Shown piece after piece: positions 55,944 through 64,000 of a stretch of 64,000 nucleotides of DNA (its first letter is position 1; each line of letters opens with the position of its first letter). The stretch lies in NCBI GenBank assembly GCA_963749825.1, contig CAVVOI010000014.1, positions 310,001-374,000 on the forward strand, given 5' to 3'. This DNA is from UBA11865 sp963749825 (GTDB taxonomy: Bacteria > Chloroflexota > Anaerolineae > Promineifilales > Promineifilaceae). The notes under the pieces are model-generated. The model was not told the origin of the DNA. It did not search any database and worked only from the letters and a program-made list of their open reading frames with translations. Position numbers and translations under genes: made by a program.

Positions 55944-58124
55944 TTACCTTCGTTGACCGCGCCGATTACCCCCACCGCCTCTTTGTCCACCGCTACGAAC
56001 ATTGTCCTTGGATTGAGCCTCCTCCAGGGTCCAGCCTTCGAGAACAGCCTGGCGGGAAAGACGAATCTTGCCATTTACTTTGTCGACACCGGTGATCATT
56101 ACCAAAATCTCATCACCCATACTGATTGCGTCTTCAACTTTGTCTAGTCGTTCCGACGACAACTGAGAAATGTGAACCATGCCATCTTGACCAGGCGTGA
56201 ATTCGACGAAGGCTCCGAAGTCTGTAATCCTAACAACTCGACCGGAAAAAATCTGCCCCAACTCTGGTTCGCGGGTGATATCGCGAATCCTTTCCAATGC
56301 CATCTCTGCTTTCTCACCTTCGACGCCGGCGACATAGACGGTTCCATCTTCCTGTATATCTACTGAAACATCGAAATCTTCTTCGAGGCTGCGTATAGTA
56401 CTTCCACCTTTGCCGATGACTGCACCAATCTTATCGGGATCGATCTTGATCGATAGCATACGAGGGGCCCATCGACTGAGTTCGTCACGGGCGGAAGGCA
56501 TGGTCGCCATCATGTTGTCTAAGATGTGTAGCCGGCCGGCCAACGCTTGTTCCAGGGCTTGGGCCATAACATCTCGAGAAAGACCGCCGATCTTAATGTC
56601 CATCTGTAAGGCGGTGATTCCTTCACTCGTACCGGCGACTTTGAAGTCCATGTCACCTAAATGATCTTCCATGCCCTGGATATCGGATAAAATGGCAAAT
56701 TTACTACCATCTGTGACCAACCCCATGGCGACACCGGCAACCGGCCGTTTCATTGGCACACCACAATCCATCAGGGCTAAGCTAGAGGCACAGACACTGG
56801 CTTGACTCGTGCTGCCGTTTGACGAAAGCACTTCCGAAACGACTCTAATCGTGTAGGGAAATTCTTCTTCTGAAGGAACCATGGGTAATAGGGCTGTCTC
56901 TGCGAGAGCGCCATGACCAATTTCACGCCGCTTCGGACCCCGAAGGAACCAAGTCTCGCCAGTAGAGTAAGGCGGAAAATTATAATGGTGAATGAACCGG
57001 CGTGTATCTTCTGGATAAAGGCCATCAAGTTTTTGAGCCTCCCGTAAGGTGCCTAGCGCTACGATGGCTAAGACCTGAGTTTGACCTCTACGGAATAAAC
57101 CTGATCCATGAGCACGCGGGCTAATGCCAACTTCCGACGACAATTCGCGAATATCAGTATATCCTCGTCCATCCGGCCGGATGCCTTCATAAAGAATGCG
57201 ATTACGAATTTCTTCCTTGAGAATGTCTGAGATAACATCACGAACCGTCTTCGGGTCAGTCATCTCATCTTCCGTGATGAATTGTTCGACAACATCATCC
57301 CGGATCTCTTCGACGGCAATATTCCTTGCCTCTCGTTGGGTATTATCGATTACAACCTGTCGAATTCGCTCTCCAACTCGATCCCGAACCTGCTGGGTGA
57401 ATTCTGGGTCGGTCGATGCAAGGTTTACTTCACGTTTTTCTTTGCCAACAGCATCCCGCATCTCTAACTGCAGGTCAATGAGTGGTTGCAGTCCTATATG
57501 GCCAACTTCAAGTGCCTCGAGCATGATCGTCTCGGACACCTCATTGGCTCCAGCCTCAACCATGATGATTGCATCGCGTGTGCCCGCCATCCGCAAATCG
57601 AGTTGGCAGTCAGCCATCTGAGGTATTGTCGGATTGATGATAAATTCACCATCAATGTAACCGACACGAACGGCGCCAATTGGCCCATTCCAAGGAATAT
57701 CTGAGATTGTCAAGGCCATGCTGGCCGCATTGACCGCCAAGATATCCAGGTGATGCTCACTATCTGACGATAGCGTTGTGATGACAATCTGCACTTCATT
57801 GCGCATCCCATAAGGGAAGAGTGGTCTCAAAGGACGATCCGTCAAGCGGCAAACCAGGATCGAATCTGTGCTGGGCCGCCCTTCTCGACGGAAGAAACTC
57901 CCAGGAATACGGCCGGCAGCGTACATCTTTTCTTCATAATCCACGCTCAGTGGAAAGAAATCAAGACCTTCGCGGATACTTTTGGACATCGTAGCCGTGG
58001 CCAAAACCATACAGTCACCAACCCGAGCGCTTACTGCTCCGCCAGCCTGCTCGGCCAACTTTCCTGTGGAAACCACAATATCGTGATCTCCTACCTGGGC
58101 TGCAAATATTTTTTCTTCTAACAT
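55944..58124 (-). CDS. pnp: Polyribonucleotide nucleotidyltransferase
   Basis: A 3'-5' phosphorolytic exoribonuclease and degradosome core enzyme, 726 residues. Two RNase PH domains (GDCMVLATATMSKSIREGLD and later GSGLFRRGQTQVLAIVALGT, TSQASVCASSLALMDCGVPM) flank a helical domain. KH is KIGAVIGKGGSTIRSLEEDF; S1 is GQIFSGRVVRITDFGAFVEF. The tail is a Gly/Arg-rich run (GGQRGGGGNRRGQRR). CGGAGGAATC precedes ATG. It follows rpsO on the same strand, the usual bacterial order. Confidence 0.97.
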   Translation of the reverse strand: MLEEKIFAAQVGDHDIVVSTGKLAEQAGGAVSARVGDCMVLATATMSKSIREGLDFFPLSVDYEEKMYAAGRIPGSFFRREGRPSTDSILVCRLTDRPLRPLFPYGMRNEVQIVITTLSSDSEHHLDILAVNAASMALTISDIPWNGPIGAVRVGYIDGEFIINPTIPQMADCQLDLRMAGTRDAIIMVEAGANEVSETIMLEALEVGHIGLQPLIDLQLEMRDAVGKEKREVNLASTDPEFTQQVRDRVGERIRQVVIDNTQREARNIAVEEIRDDVVEQFITEDEMTDPKTVRDVISDILKEEIRNRILYEGIRPDGRGYTDIRELSSEVGISPRAHGSGLFRRGQTQVLAIVALGTLREAQKLDGLYPEDTRRFIHHYNFPPYSTGETWFLRGPKRREIGHGALAETALLPMVPSEEEFPYTIRVVSEVLSSNGSTSQASVCASSLALMDCGVPMKRPVAGVAMGLVTDGSKFAILSDIQGMEDHLGDMDFKVAGTSEGITALQMDIKIGGLSRDVMAQALEQALAGRLHILDNMMATMPSARDELSRWAPRMLSIKIDPDKIGAVIGKGGSTIRSLEEDFDVSVDIQEDGTVYVAGVEGEKAEMALERIRDITREPELGQIFSGRVVRITDFGAFVEFTPGQDGMVHISQLSSERLDKVEDAISMGDEILVMITGVDKVNGKIRLSRQAVLEGWTLEEAQSKDNVRSGGQRGGGGNRRGQRR

Positions 58125-58425
58125 TTTTCGATTCCTCCGAATCTTGGGTGAGGCAATTCACAGGCACGCCAAAAAAACCGCCTAAGAATTGATTAATAGG
58201 GGTGGGTTATTTGCCTAATAGGCATACCACTATATTTGGACAGGCCAGTAAAGTGCCTCTAACAATGTGGGAACGGAGGGATTAGGGACTGGGGACTGGC
58301 TCGCATAATGGGCCTGCTTTCACCCTGATGCGGTTCAATACCCAATTCCTAACTGCGCTCTCCGTTCTCGCTATAAATAGATATAAATGCACAAGCAAAA
58401 ACAGCTTGCGCGGTACAAAGAAACC
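58125..58425. repeat. Intergenic region rpsO-pnp with G-rich repeat
   Basis: The 301-base gap contains the plus-strand run GGAGGGATTAGGGACTGGGG followed by ACTGG at about 58275-58299, a heptamer-like tandem pattern with several G-runs that could form a quadruplex. The pnp leader is C-rich in this part. No other gene or terminator is evident. Confidence 0.45.
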
Positions 58426-58695
58426 TTAGCGTCGCAATCCTAATCGTTCGATTATGATACGATAACGATCAGGGTGAGTCTGCTTAAGATAAGCCAAAAG
58501 GCGACGGCGCTTACCTACGAGGGAAAGCAGACCGCGTCTTGAACTTTCATCATGTTTATGGGAAGACAAGTGATCCTGCAACTGCTTGATACGTTTGTCA
58601 AATATGGCGATTTGTACTTCAGGTGATCCTGTATCACCAGGGTGTGTCGCAAACTCTTCAATTATCTCGGACTTCTCCGTTACATTTAACGGCAT
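58426..58695 (-). CDS. rpsO: 30S ribosomal protein S15
   Basis: An 89-residue ribosomal protein that binds 16S rRNA. The sequence has the S15 signature across HPGDTGSPEVQIAIFDKRIK, LSSHKHDESSRRGLLSLVGK and RRRLLAYLKQTHPDRYRIII. AGAAGGAGAT precedes ATG. It is transcribed ahead of pnp. Confidence 0.98.
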   Translation of the reverse strand: MPLNVTEKSEIIEEFATHPGDTGSPEVQIAIFDKRIKQLQDHLSSHKHDESSRRGLLSLVGKRRRLLAYLKQTHPDRYRIIIERLGLRR

Positions 58696-58771
58696 GTCAA
58701 ATCATCTCCTTCTAAATTAAGTGCCCACAGTGCCGCCGTGCCGAATACGTCGTGCACTTGAGCAATGTTAG

Positions 58772-58801
58772 ATTATAACTGACTATGATTAGCCGTGCCA
58801 A
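58772..58801 (-). promoter_or_regulatory. Promoter of rpsO
   Basis: On the minus strand TTGGCA (58796-58801) and a perfect TATAAT (58772-58777) are 18 bases apart. Transcription would start about 70 bases before the rpsO ATG. Confidence 0.65.
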
Positions 58802-58886
58802 ATCGAAGTATTTCCAATAACTTGTTTTTTACCAATAGGAATTGGGGGCCAACAATTGAAGTCTATTCTATGTAAATAGATCGCGG

Positions 58887-58965
58887 CAATTTAGAAATCT
58901 ATGCTAGATTGATATAATTATTGGGAGTTGCCCGATACTCCAACAAATCCGCACAATTTAGAAAT
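58887..58965 (+). promoter_or_regulatory. Promoter of lipid kinase gene with flanking 12-bp direct repeats
   Basis: An extended -10 TGATATAAT (TATAAT at 58913-58918) has TTTAGA 17 bases upstream (58890-58895). The 12-base sequence CAATTTAGAAAT occurs twice, at 58887-58898 (over the -35) and 58954-58965 (about 40 bases downstream of the -10), as expected for an operator pair. Confidence 0.5.
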
Positions 58966-59002
58966 TTCTGTATAAGTAGTGGCCTGATGTAAAGAATCTT
59001 TT

Positions 59003-59968
59003 ATGCCAGATCGAAAGGTAACCACAGTGATTTACAATCCCTCGGCAGGGATACTCGAGCTGAGACGCGCGATCAGGGACGTCGTAGCATTTTGGCAGGA
59101 AAGAGGGTGGATCGTTCACGTCGAAGCGACCCAATACGCTGGTCACGCAGAAACACTTGCCCGCGATGCCGCCAACCAGGGCCAGAAGATGATCCTTGCC
59201 GCAGGAGGAGACGGGACGTTGGGAGAAATTGTAAATGGGATTGTTCACAGCAGCACAATCTTGGCTCCCCTTCCCGGTGGCACAGGCAATTCTTTCGCTA
59301 AAGAATTAGGTTTACCATTAAGGAGGATAGTGGGAAAAAGGGATCTGATTCGCGCCTGCAAAGCCTTGTCGGAAGGTAGGATATATGAAGTTGATGTGGG
59401 CCGGATTGACAATGATCAATTTTGGCTACAATGGGCTGGTGCGGGAATAGATGGCGACCTTATTCAAAGAGTCGAACCTCGTAACCTAATGACACGTAGG
59501 TTGGGTTTTCTTGGATATTTTTTCAAGGCCATACCCTCTTTGATTTCATTTCATGGTATGCAGGCTAGAATTTGGGTCGATGGCAGTGTCCTAAGCGGTA
59601 ACTATTTGTTAGCAACGATTTCCAATTGCCGGCGTTTTGTTGGAGGAATGGCCCAGTTAAGTCCGCGAGCAAGCATAGACGATGGTTTCATTGAGGTTTG
59701 GCTGTTCGAAGGCAACAGAACGGCCACATTGATGAAATACATCTGGTTGTTATTACGTGGTGAACATACAGATCATCAAGGAATAACTTGTGTCCAGGGT
59801 AAGGAGGTCCGAATTGAGACCGAGAAGCGGATACCGGTCCAACGAGATGGAGACCCTTTTGGATTTACACCCATCGTCTGTCGAGTCGATCATAAAGCTC
59901 TTAACCTTCTAGTTCCCAATACGGCTCCGATAAACCTATTGACCCATCCAGAAATGGCTGTCCTGTGA
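59003..59968 (+). CDS. Diacylglycerol/lipid kinase (YegS/DagK-like)
   Basis: A 321-residue lipid kinase-like protein. The N-terminal catalytic domain has VIYNPSAGILELRRAI, the nucleotide-binding ILAAGGDGTLGEIVNGIVHS and LPGGTGNSFAKELGLP. The C-terminal beta-sandwich has LQWAGAGIDGDLIQRVEP, RRFVGGMAQLSPRASIDDGF and VQRDGDPFG. Members phosphorylate diacylglycerol or other lipids, or (in YegS) phosphatidylglycerol. ATG 59003 lacks a strong Shine-Dalgarno. It converges with the large secreted protein, leaving 4 bases. Confidence 0.9.
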   Translation: MPDRKVTTVIYNPSAGILELRRAIRDVVAFWQERGWIVHVEATQYAGHAETLARDAANQGQKMILAAGGDGTLGEIVNGIVHSSTILAPLPGGTGNSFAKELGLPLRRIVGKRDLIRACKALSEGRIYEVDVGRIDNDQFWLQWAGAGIDGDLIQRVEPRNLMTRRLGFLGYFFKAIPSLISFHGMQARIWVDGSVLSGNYLLATISNCRRFVGGMAQLSPRASIDDGFIEVWLFEGNRTATLMKYIWLLLRGEHTDHQGITCVQGKEVRIETEKRIPVQRDGDPFGFTPIVCRVDHKALNLLVPNTAPINLLTHPEMAVL

Positions 59969-59972
59969 GGCC

Positions 59973-61775
59973 TTACCAACATGGCTGCTGGGCCGTAAAG
60001 AGGGGGAGATATATTTTGGCCGACAGCCCGGGAGGCGTTATTGGAGGTGGGCCAGGGTTTCTCGGAAAACTAACCTTGCCAATGTATGTGCCCCACGATC
60101 CACTTAGACTTTCGGTATCTTTACTGTATTGACCCAGGTACCATAGATCTAAACCATTTGGATCACTGGTAAAACCGGTATAATCACCCCATCTATAAGG
60201 CGCATCATCGAAGGCCGAATAAGGTACATTGCTCAATTTAACCGATAACTCGGAGCCGAGTAATCCTTGGGGACCGCTGACTTTTCGACCTGAAACGAAG
60301 ACACCAGGGAATCCCCAATTTGAAGACGGTGGCTGATTTGTATTGGAAGGATCAGTCTTGGTGTAGCCAATCGCCATGTCACCACAATCGTTGACAGCTA
60401 AATCGGAAAAGAATCGATAGCCACCGTTGCTGGCGAGGACACCCGATTGAATGACCTGGGCATTGGTTGGATTGACTTGCGCCCAGCGTAGGCAATCAAC
60501 AGTCCCAGTTCCAGGGTTGCAGGACACCGTATTTGTAGTCCACAAATAGCCATTCCGATATTCTGCGTCCTGGGGTCTCCAATCATTGGCCAATATCAGT
60601 CCATAGCCAAGAGGTTGAGGAACATTGACGGGCATACCGGCCGGCACACCGGTTGCTTGATCAAGGTTAAATGATCCGGTTTGGTAAAATGAATTGGACG
60701 AGAAGGGTGACTGCCAGGCATAAACCGAGTAATTTTCACCCTCGAAATCCGAGCCTGTGATAATATAGTGCGGACCACTCGATGGCCACGTTCCTTGAAG
60801 AAAACCATGCAAATTGGCCGGCTGCGGTGTATGTTGGGAGGCGCCTAATGATCGTTCTTGCCAGCTGGTACCCGCTCCAGCATACATGGCCCATTTATCG
60901 AAGGCGAACACTTTTGCACCGGCATATGTATTGCCACTAAAGGTATTGCCGCCGAGATAAATGGCGTCCCGGCCAATCCCAGCATGGGGATAGTCGAATT
61001 CTACTCCGCCGCTGTTTACCGGAAATCGATAGCGAATCCACACACCGGTCGGATCCGCTGATTGGGAAACTGCGGCGCAATAATAGATACCGTCAGCATC
61101 TATTCCCAGCATGTAACGATTGGCTTGTTCATCATAGAGAACATTTGGGTCGAATAACTGGTTACCGATCGAACAGCCGGGAACACCATTGAAGAGCGTC
61201 TCGAAAGTTACTGATGGGACGAGCTTATTTCCAGATTTGCCATATATCTCAAAAGCTGCATTGACAACGGCGATGATATGATCGGGACCAACAGCTAATT
61301 CAGGATCAGGCGGGACGAATGCTCCTGCACCGCAGCACTCAGTGATATCGAGGCTATCAAATGAGGTTCCCAATATCATGCTTGAGTCTACTGCGGCAGG
61401 CATCCCGCTTTGAATATTGGGGCTCGATTTAAGCGCCTGAGCAGCCAATTGTTGCTTTTGTTTCTCCTCGGGGCTGATAAATCCTTTCCCTGGTCCAGGT
61501 TCATAATCACCTCGCAGCCAGCGCAGATACCGGTTTTCGGAGTTGTACAGATTTGGTGGAAGATCGGCCAGGTTGACTAAGGAGCCTTCTACCAGCGACG
61601 GGGGTGATCCTGAATCTACCTGGCTGAGGCCTATGCCGGGATAAACATTCCTTCCTAGGGACTGTGGTCTTGCTGATCGGAGTGAGCTATCAATATTAGA
61701 TACCTCGCGGCCGAATAATTGGGCGACGACAGTCAGAACGATAAGAGTAAGGAATAGAGCCAAGTATTTTCGCAT
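59973..61775 (-). CDS. Large secreted protein, unknown function
   Basis: I recognise no named family. The 600-residue protein has a signal sequence (MRKYLALFLTLIVLTVVAQL). The mature part has VGPDHIIAVVNAAFEIYGKS, YCAAVSQSADPTGVWIRYRF, YPHAGIGRDAIYLGGNTFSG and DWRPQDAEYRNGYLWTTNTV, a repeating beta-rich layout like a propeller, with Cys pairs (ECCGAG, GCSIG, SCNPGTGTVDC) suitable for disulfides. The last residues contain PPPITPPG and LYLPLF-like hydrophobics. ATG 61775 follows TGAGG. Similar proteins of this type are found as exported proteins in Chloroflexota-like genomes (inference). Confidence 0.65.
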   Translation of the reverse strand: MRKYLALFLTLIVLTVVAQLFGREVSNIDSSLRSARPQSLGRNVYPGIGLSQVDSGSPPSLVEGSLVNLADLPPNLYNSENRYLRWLRGDYEPGPGKGFISPEEKQKQQLAAQALKSSPNIQSGMPAAVDSSMILGTSFDSLDITECCGAGAFVPPDPELAVGPDHIIAVVNAAFEIYGKSGNKLVPSVTFETLFNGVPGCSIGNQLFDPNVLYDEQANRYMLGIDADGIYYCAAVSQSADPTGVWIRYRFPVNSGGVEFDYPHAGIGRDAIYLGGNTFSGNTYAGAKVFAFDKWAMYAGAGTSWQERSLGASQHTPQPANLHGFLQGTWPSSGPHYIITGSDFEGENYSVYAWQSPFSSNSFYQTGSFNLDQATGVPAGMPVNVPQPLGYGLILANDWRPQDAEYRNGYLWTTNTVSCNPGTGTVDCLRWAQVNPTNAQVIQSGVLASNGGYRFFSDLAVNDCGDMAIGYTKTDPSNTNQPPSSNWGFPGVFVSGRKVSGPQGLLGSELSVKLSNVPYSAFDDAPYRWGDYTGFTSDPNGLDLWYLGQYSKDTESLSGSWGTYIGKVSFPRNPGPPPITPPGLSAKIYLPLFTAQQPCW

Positions 61776-61959
61776 GATCCTCAATGTTTCTGCCAAAGCA
61801 TAAAAAAATCTGGTTCTTGATTATAGTATTGCTTGCTGTTAGGAATCAAGCGTCCGCAATTTGCTTGATTCTTATCGTTCATATTTCATTTGCGCGCTTG
61901 GCGACCACTCGATTCTCCCAATCATCATTAATCGCTCTCGCATAGTGCTCGTAAATTGA

Positions 61960-61988
61960 TTGCTTTATCGAGAGGAACGTCGTATACT
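61960..61988 (+). promoter_or_regulatory. Promoter of cold-shock gene leader
   Basis: TTGCTT (61960-61965) and TATACT (61983-61988) are 17 bases apart. A transcript would start near 61996. The upstream half of the gap 61776-62106 also contains the minus-strand promoter region of the secreted-protein gene, with no clear boxes. Confidence 0.5.
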
Positions 61989-62024
61989 GAAACTGTCGCA
62001 GTTCTGTATAGGAAATCAAGTATT

Positions 62025-62060
62025 AGCCGTCCAGACTTCGAGCGCCTGGGCGGCTTTTTT
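62025..62060 (+). terminator. Intrinsic terminator in csp leader (possible attenuator or end of sRNA)
   Basis: AGCCGTCCAG pairs with CTGGGCGGCT (10 bp, one G-U pair) around an 11-base loop, followed by six T residues. No plus-strand gene ends nearby. It lies 30 bases after the proposed start site and 47 bases before the cold-shock gene, so it would either attenuate that gene or end a short independent RNA. Confidence 0.7.
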
Positions 62061-62106
62061 GCTCTGATGACCGAACAAAATTAAATTTAATAGGAGACAA
62101 GTTAAG

Positions 62107-62325
62107 ATGACAGACGAACAAGAAACAGGAACCGTAAAATGGTTTGATGCCCGTAAAGGGTATGGTTTCATTCAACGAGATGGTGGAAACGATATATTTG
62201 TCCACTCCTCAGCTATGGAAGATCCATTCGCCAAGCCGTTGGAAGATGGCGAACGTGTTTCTTTTACAGTTGGTGAAGGGCGGAAAGGTCCGGCAGCACA
62301 AAATGTAAAGCGCGTGACCGAATAA
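62107..62325 (+). CDS. csp: Cold-shock domain protein
   Basis: A 72-residue cold-shock protein that binds single-stranded nucleic acid. RNP1 is KGYGFIQRD and RNP2 is DIFVHSSAM, after GTVKWFDARKGYGF. AGGAGACAAG precedes ATG. It is followed by the FKBP gene after 7 bases, so they share a transcript. Confidence 0.95.
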   Translation: MTDEQETGTVKWFDARKGYGFIQRDGGNDIFVHSSAMEDPFAKPLEDGERVSFTVGEGRKGPAAQNVKRVTE

Positions 62326-62332
62326 AGCTGGC

Positions 62333-62800
62333 GTGAATGAAAAGGAGCTTCTGGTAACAGATGATCGGCTCGTAACCCTTGCTTACGTGCTTCGGCTCGA
62401 CAACGGTGAAGTACTCGAGCGATCTGAAGATAGGGAGCCACTACAATTCATTCAAGGACAAGGCCATATCATTCCAGGTCTGGAAAATGCGCTGTACGGT
62501 ATGTGCATTGGTGAGGAAAAGGAAATAGTTGTCGTCCCAAGTGACGGTTATGGAGAATACGATCAGGAAGATCTAGGTGTGATGCCGCGCGAGGCTTTTC
62601 CAGATGATCTGGAGTTGGAGGAGGGTATGGGTTTGCGCTTGAGAGAGGGTGAATCCGGTGAGGCCTTTACCGCCTATGTGGCTCAACTTAGTGATGATGA
62701 TGTTGTCTTGGATTTCAACCATCCATTAGCAGGAACAACATTGTATTTTCAGGTACGAATCCTCGAGATCAGAAATGCTGATCCCAAAGAGCTTGATTAA
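62333..62800 (+). CDS. SlyD-like FKBP-type peptidyl-prolyl isomerase
   Basis: A 155-residue FKBP of the SlyD type, which combines prolyl isomerase and chaperone activity. The catalytic part reads YVLRLDNGEVLERSEDREPL, IQGQGHIIPGLENALYGMCI and DGYGEYDQEDLGVMPREAFP; the insert-in-flap domain follows with LREGESGEAFTAYV and DFNHPLAGTTLYFQV. The His/Cys-rich nickel-binding tail of E. coli SlyD is absent. GTG 62333 is the only start in frame near the cold-shock stop. Confidence 0.92.
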   Translation: MNEKELLVTDDRLVTLAYVLRLDNGEVLERSEDREPLQFIQGQGHIIPGLENALYGMCIGEEKEIVVVPSDGYGEYDQEDLGVMPREAFPDDLELEEGMGLRLREGESGEAFTAYVAQLSDDDVVLDFNHPLAGTTLYFQVRILEIRNADPKELD

Positions 62801-62834
62801 CAGCACAGACCCAAGATTTCTCAAGAGAATCACC

Positions 62835-62894
62835 CCAAAATGCAACGGCTCTTCAGCCTGATTAGTTCTTGACGGCTGGGCCGTTGCATTTTGG
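62835..62894. repeat. 15-bp perfect inverted repeat after the FKBP gene
   Basis: CCAAAATGCAACGGC (62835-62849) and GCCGTTGCATTTTGG (62880-62894) are perfect inverted repeats with a 30-base spacer. No T-tract follows, so it may act as an RNA-stability hairpin or be the trace of an insertion. The rest of 62801-63057 shows no convincing gene. Confidence 0.6.
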
Positions 62895-63057
62895 ATGTGT
62901 GTCAGTAGAGGAAGCCGCTGTTAGTTGCTGTCTTCCTTGATGGTCATCGTTCCGGTGGAGCCATCCAACAACAGGGCAGAAGAGTAATTTCGTATCCAAG
63001 GCAATGCTTATGCTCGTTGTGTTGATGACCTTTTTGGGCAGTTGCCTGGATGGTCGC

Positions 63058-63273
63058 CTAATTCTTGGACGGCCGTCCAAGTTTCATCACCGCGTAGCTG
63101 TATTCCTTGCCCCAAATAATGTCATCCGTCAGTTCCCAACCTTTTTCCAAATAGTGGCCGCTTAACTGCTCCAAAATCCGCTCCCTGTTGGTTTCCCCAT
63201 TGCGTTCGATGAACAAGTCTTTGACAGACCACTTTGGCTTTAGCGTGACGATATCGTGCTGAATCTGACTCAT
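63058..63273 (-). CDS. Small hypothetical protein
   Basis: A 71-residue basic alpha/beta-type protein (MSQIQHDIVTLKPKWSVKDL, GHYLEKGWELTDDIIWGKEY, SYAVMKLGRP). I cannot assign a function. The final part resembles the two-strand end of small DUF4177-like proteins, but the match is weak. ATG 63273 is used because GGAGA lies just upstream; the longer frame to 63324 is less likely. A promoter lies upstream. Confidence 0.6.
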   Translation of the reverse strand: MSQIQHDIVTLKPKWSVKDLFIERNGETNRERILEQLSGHYLEKGWELTDDIIWGKEYSYAVMKLGRPSKN

Positions 63274-63344
63274 TTCACAACTCTCCATCTTTAGACACGC
63301 TGAAGAATAATGGTATCCACGCAATCTGAGTTTCTTTAAGATAT

Positions 63345-63372
63345 TCTATAGTACTATGATCCCATTTGTCAA
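63345..63372 (-). promoter_or_regulatory. Promoter of the 63273 gene
   Basis: On the minus strand a perfect TTGACA (63367-63372) is 16 bases from TATAGA (63345-63350), about 70 bases before the start codon. Confidence 0.5.
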
Positions 63373-63504
63373 TACTATAATCATATTAGATCTATACCCC
63401 TACGACCTGTCTTCCAACCCATGTTTGATACCAGATTTACCGCTTAATAGCTGCTGTGAATGTTCGTTTAGATAGAACAAATGTGGTAATATCGAGTGGT
63501 TATT

Positions 63505-64000
63505 ATGGATCAGAAATCAAATGAAAAACGCCGCCAGCTGCCAGGCGTTATCTCCACAATCTCGGCCGGTTTTGACCTTACTACACACCATCTTTGGCTC
63601 ATCGTATTGCCCTTTGTATTGGATGTGTTTTATTGGATCGGGCCCAGGCTCAGCATTCGGTCACTAGTTGAGGAAACTGCCGCGATATTGCTTGAGGATC
63701 CGGTTTTTTCGGAACTTATCGATCCATTGGGTATGGTTGAGGTAGCAGAACAGACCAATCTATTCACGAGTTTGAGCATCCCGTTGATTGGAATTCCGGC
63801 ATTGATGAATGGAGCAATGCCCTCTCAGACTCCCTTATCTCCTTTGGTGATGGAGGTTGAAAATGTATTGCCCTGGTTCGTTTGGCTGATCTGCTTAACT
63901 GTTACGGGATTAGTATTGACATCCATTTATTTGAACTTGGTCGGCCTACCGTTACAAAACGAGGTGGCCAGCGCCAAACAGTTTGTCATGAGATTCTCAA
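63505..64000 (+). CDS. Integral membrane protein, N-terminal part (cut by window end)
   Basis: An open frame from ATG 63505 to the end of the window (165 residues). It has a basic N-terminus (MDQKSNEKRRQLPGVISTIS) and hydrophobic segments TTHHLWLIVLPFVLDVFYWI, LSIPLIGIPALM and PWFVWLICLTVTGLVLTSIY. I do not recognise the family; the gene continues beyond the window. Confidence 0.7.
   Translation, partial: MDQKSNEKRRQLPGVISTISAGFDLTTHHLWLIVLPFVLDVFYWIGPRLSIRSLVEETAAILLEDPVFSELIDPLGMVEVAEQTNLFTSLSIPLIGIPALMNGAMPSQTPLSPLVMEVENVLPWFVWLICLTVTGLVLTSIYLNLVGLPLQNEVASAKQFVMRFS

Noticed and set aside
57196..57621. 141-residue open frame antisense to pnp
   Set aside because: It is Ser/Ile-rich, matches no family, and lies fully within the well-supported pnp gene on the opposite strand; a coding shadow.
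62862..63080. 72-residue minus-strand open frame after the FKBP gene
   Set aside because: It lacks a ribosome site, overlaps the 63058 gene and the inverted repeat, and its sequence shows no domain.

Overview
This 64 kb window is a bacterial chromosome segment of roughly 47% G+C. I infer a Chloroflexota member, most likely of an Anaerolineae-like lineage. The grounds are gene content: a MoxR/DUF58/DUF4129 operon, very large O-antigen-ligase-like TPR membrane proteins, a PP2C-like/beta-propeller membrane protein, a T-box on valS, and many glycosyltransferases. This is inference from family resemblance, not a database result. There is no rRNA gene and no CRISPR array.

Layout. (1) 1-9.3 kb: an exopolysaccharide/glycan cluster of GT2 and GT4 glycosyltransferases and one FkbM methyltransferase. 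Four of the transferases are split by small indels. (2) 9.5-15.2 kb: a large O-antigen-ligase-like TPR membrane protein (one frameshift), a WecA/TagO-type phosphoglycosyltransferase that would start glycan assembly on undecaprenyl phosphate, and a membrane-anchored cyclophilin. (3) 15.2-20 kb: a promoter and T-box leader with GUC specifier controlling valS, then a DUF971 protein and a cystathionine-gamma-synthase-like enzyme. (4) 20-27 kb: a decayed SnoaL-like gene, a PaaG/PaaH-like acyl-CoA pair, an ANT(6)-like nucleotidyltransferase, a PP2C-like/beta-propeller protein, and a second, degenerate 3-hydroxyacyl-CoA dehydrogenase. (5) 27.1-31 kb: a SelW/Rdx-type selenoprotein whose selenocysteine UGA hides the start of the gene, two tRNA-Ala genes with promoter and terminator, an alpha/beta hydrolase, leuS, and a truncated extradiol-dioxygenase-like pseudogene. 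(6) 31.5-44.5 kb: the MoxR-DUF58-DUF4129 operon, an orphan COG1743-type DNA methylase, an SPFH protein with a C-terminal excisionase-type HTH beyond a frameshifted polyQ tract, a coiled-coil partner, a solute-binding lipoprotein, a TIM-barrel glycosidase, a nucleotidyltransferase, a GDP-6-deoxyhexose reductase-like SDR, and TlyA. (7) 44.5-50 kb: a multidomain histidine kinase with a broken N-terminus, a decayed transposase, and a polyprenyl synthase interrupted near its start by repeat DNA. (8) 50-64 kb: lepA, pyrD, acylphosphatase, FecR-like protein, radC, pnp, rpsO, a lipid kinase, a large secreted protein, a cold-shock protein plus SlyD-type FKBP, and the start of a membrane protein.

Main points. 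Long housekeeping genes (valS, leuS, lepA, pnp) are intact, whereas accessory genes carry many indels. This suggests real decay, although assembly error cannot be excluded from sequence alone. The most interesting single item is the selenoprotein at 27165-27434: it has a strong Shine-Dalgarno, a CxxU motif, and a bacterial-SECIS-like hairpin just after the UGA. Other signals are interleaved inverted repeats at 37572-37609, an apparent excess of the palindrome CGGCCG across the window, and an intrinsic terminator in the leader of the cold-shock gene.
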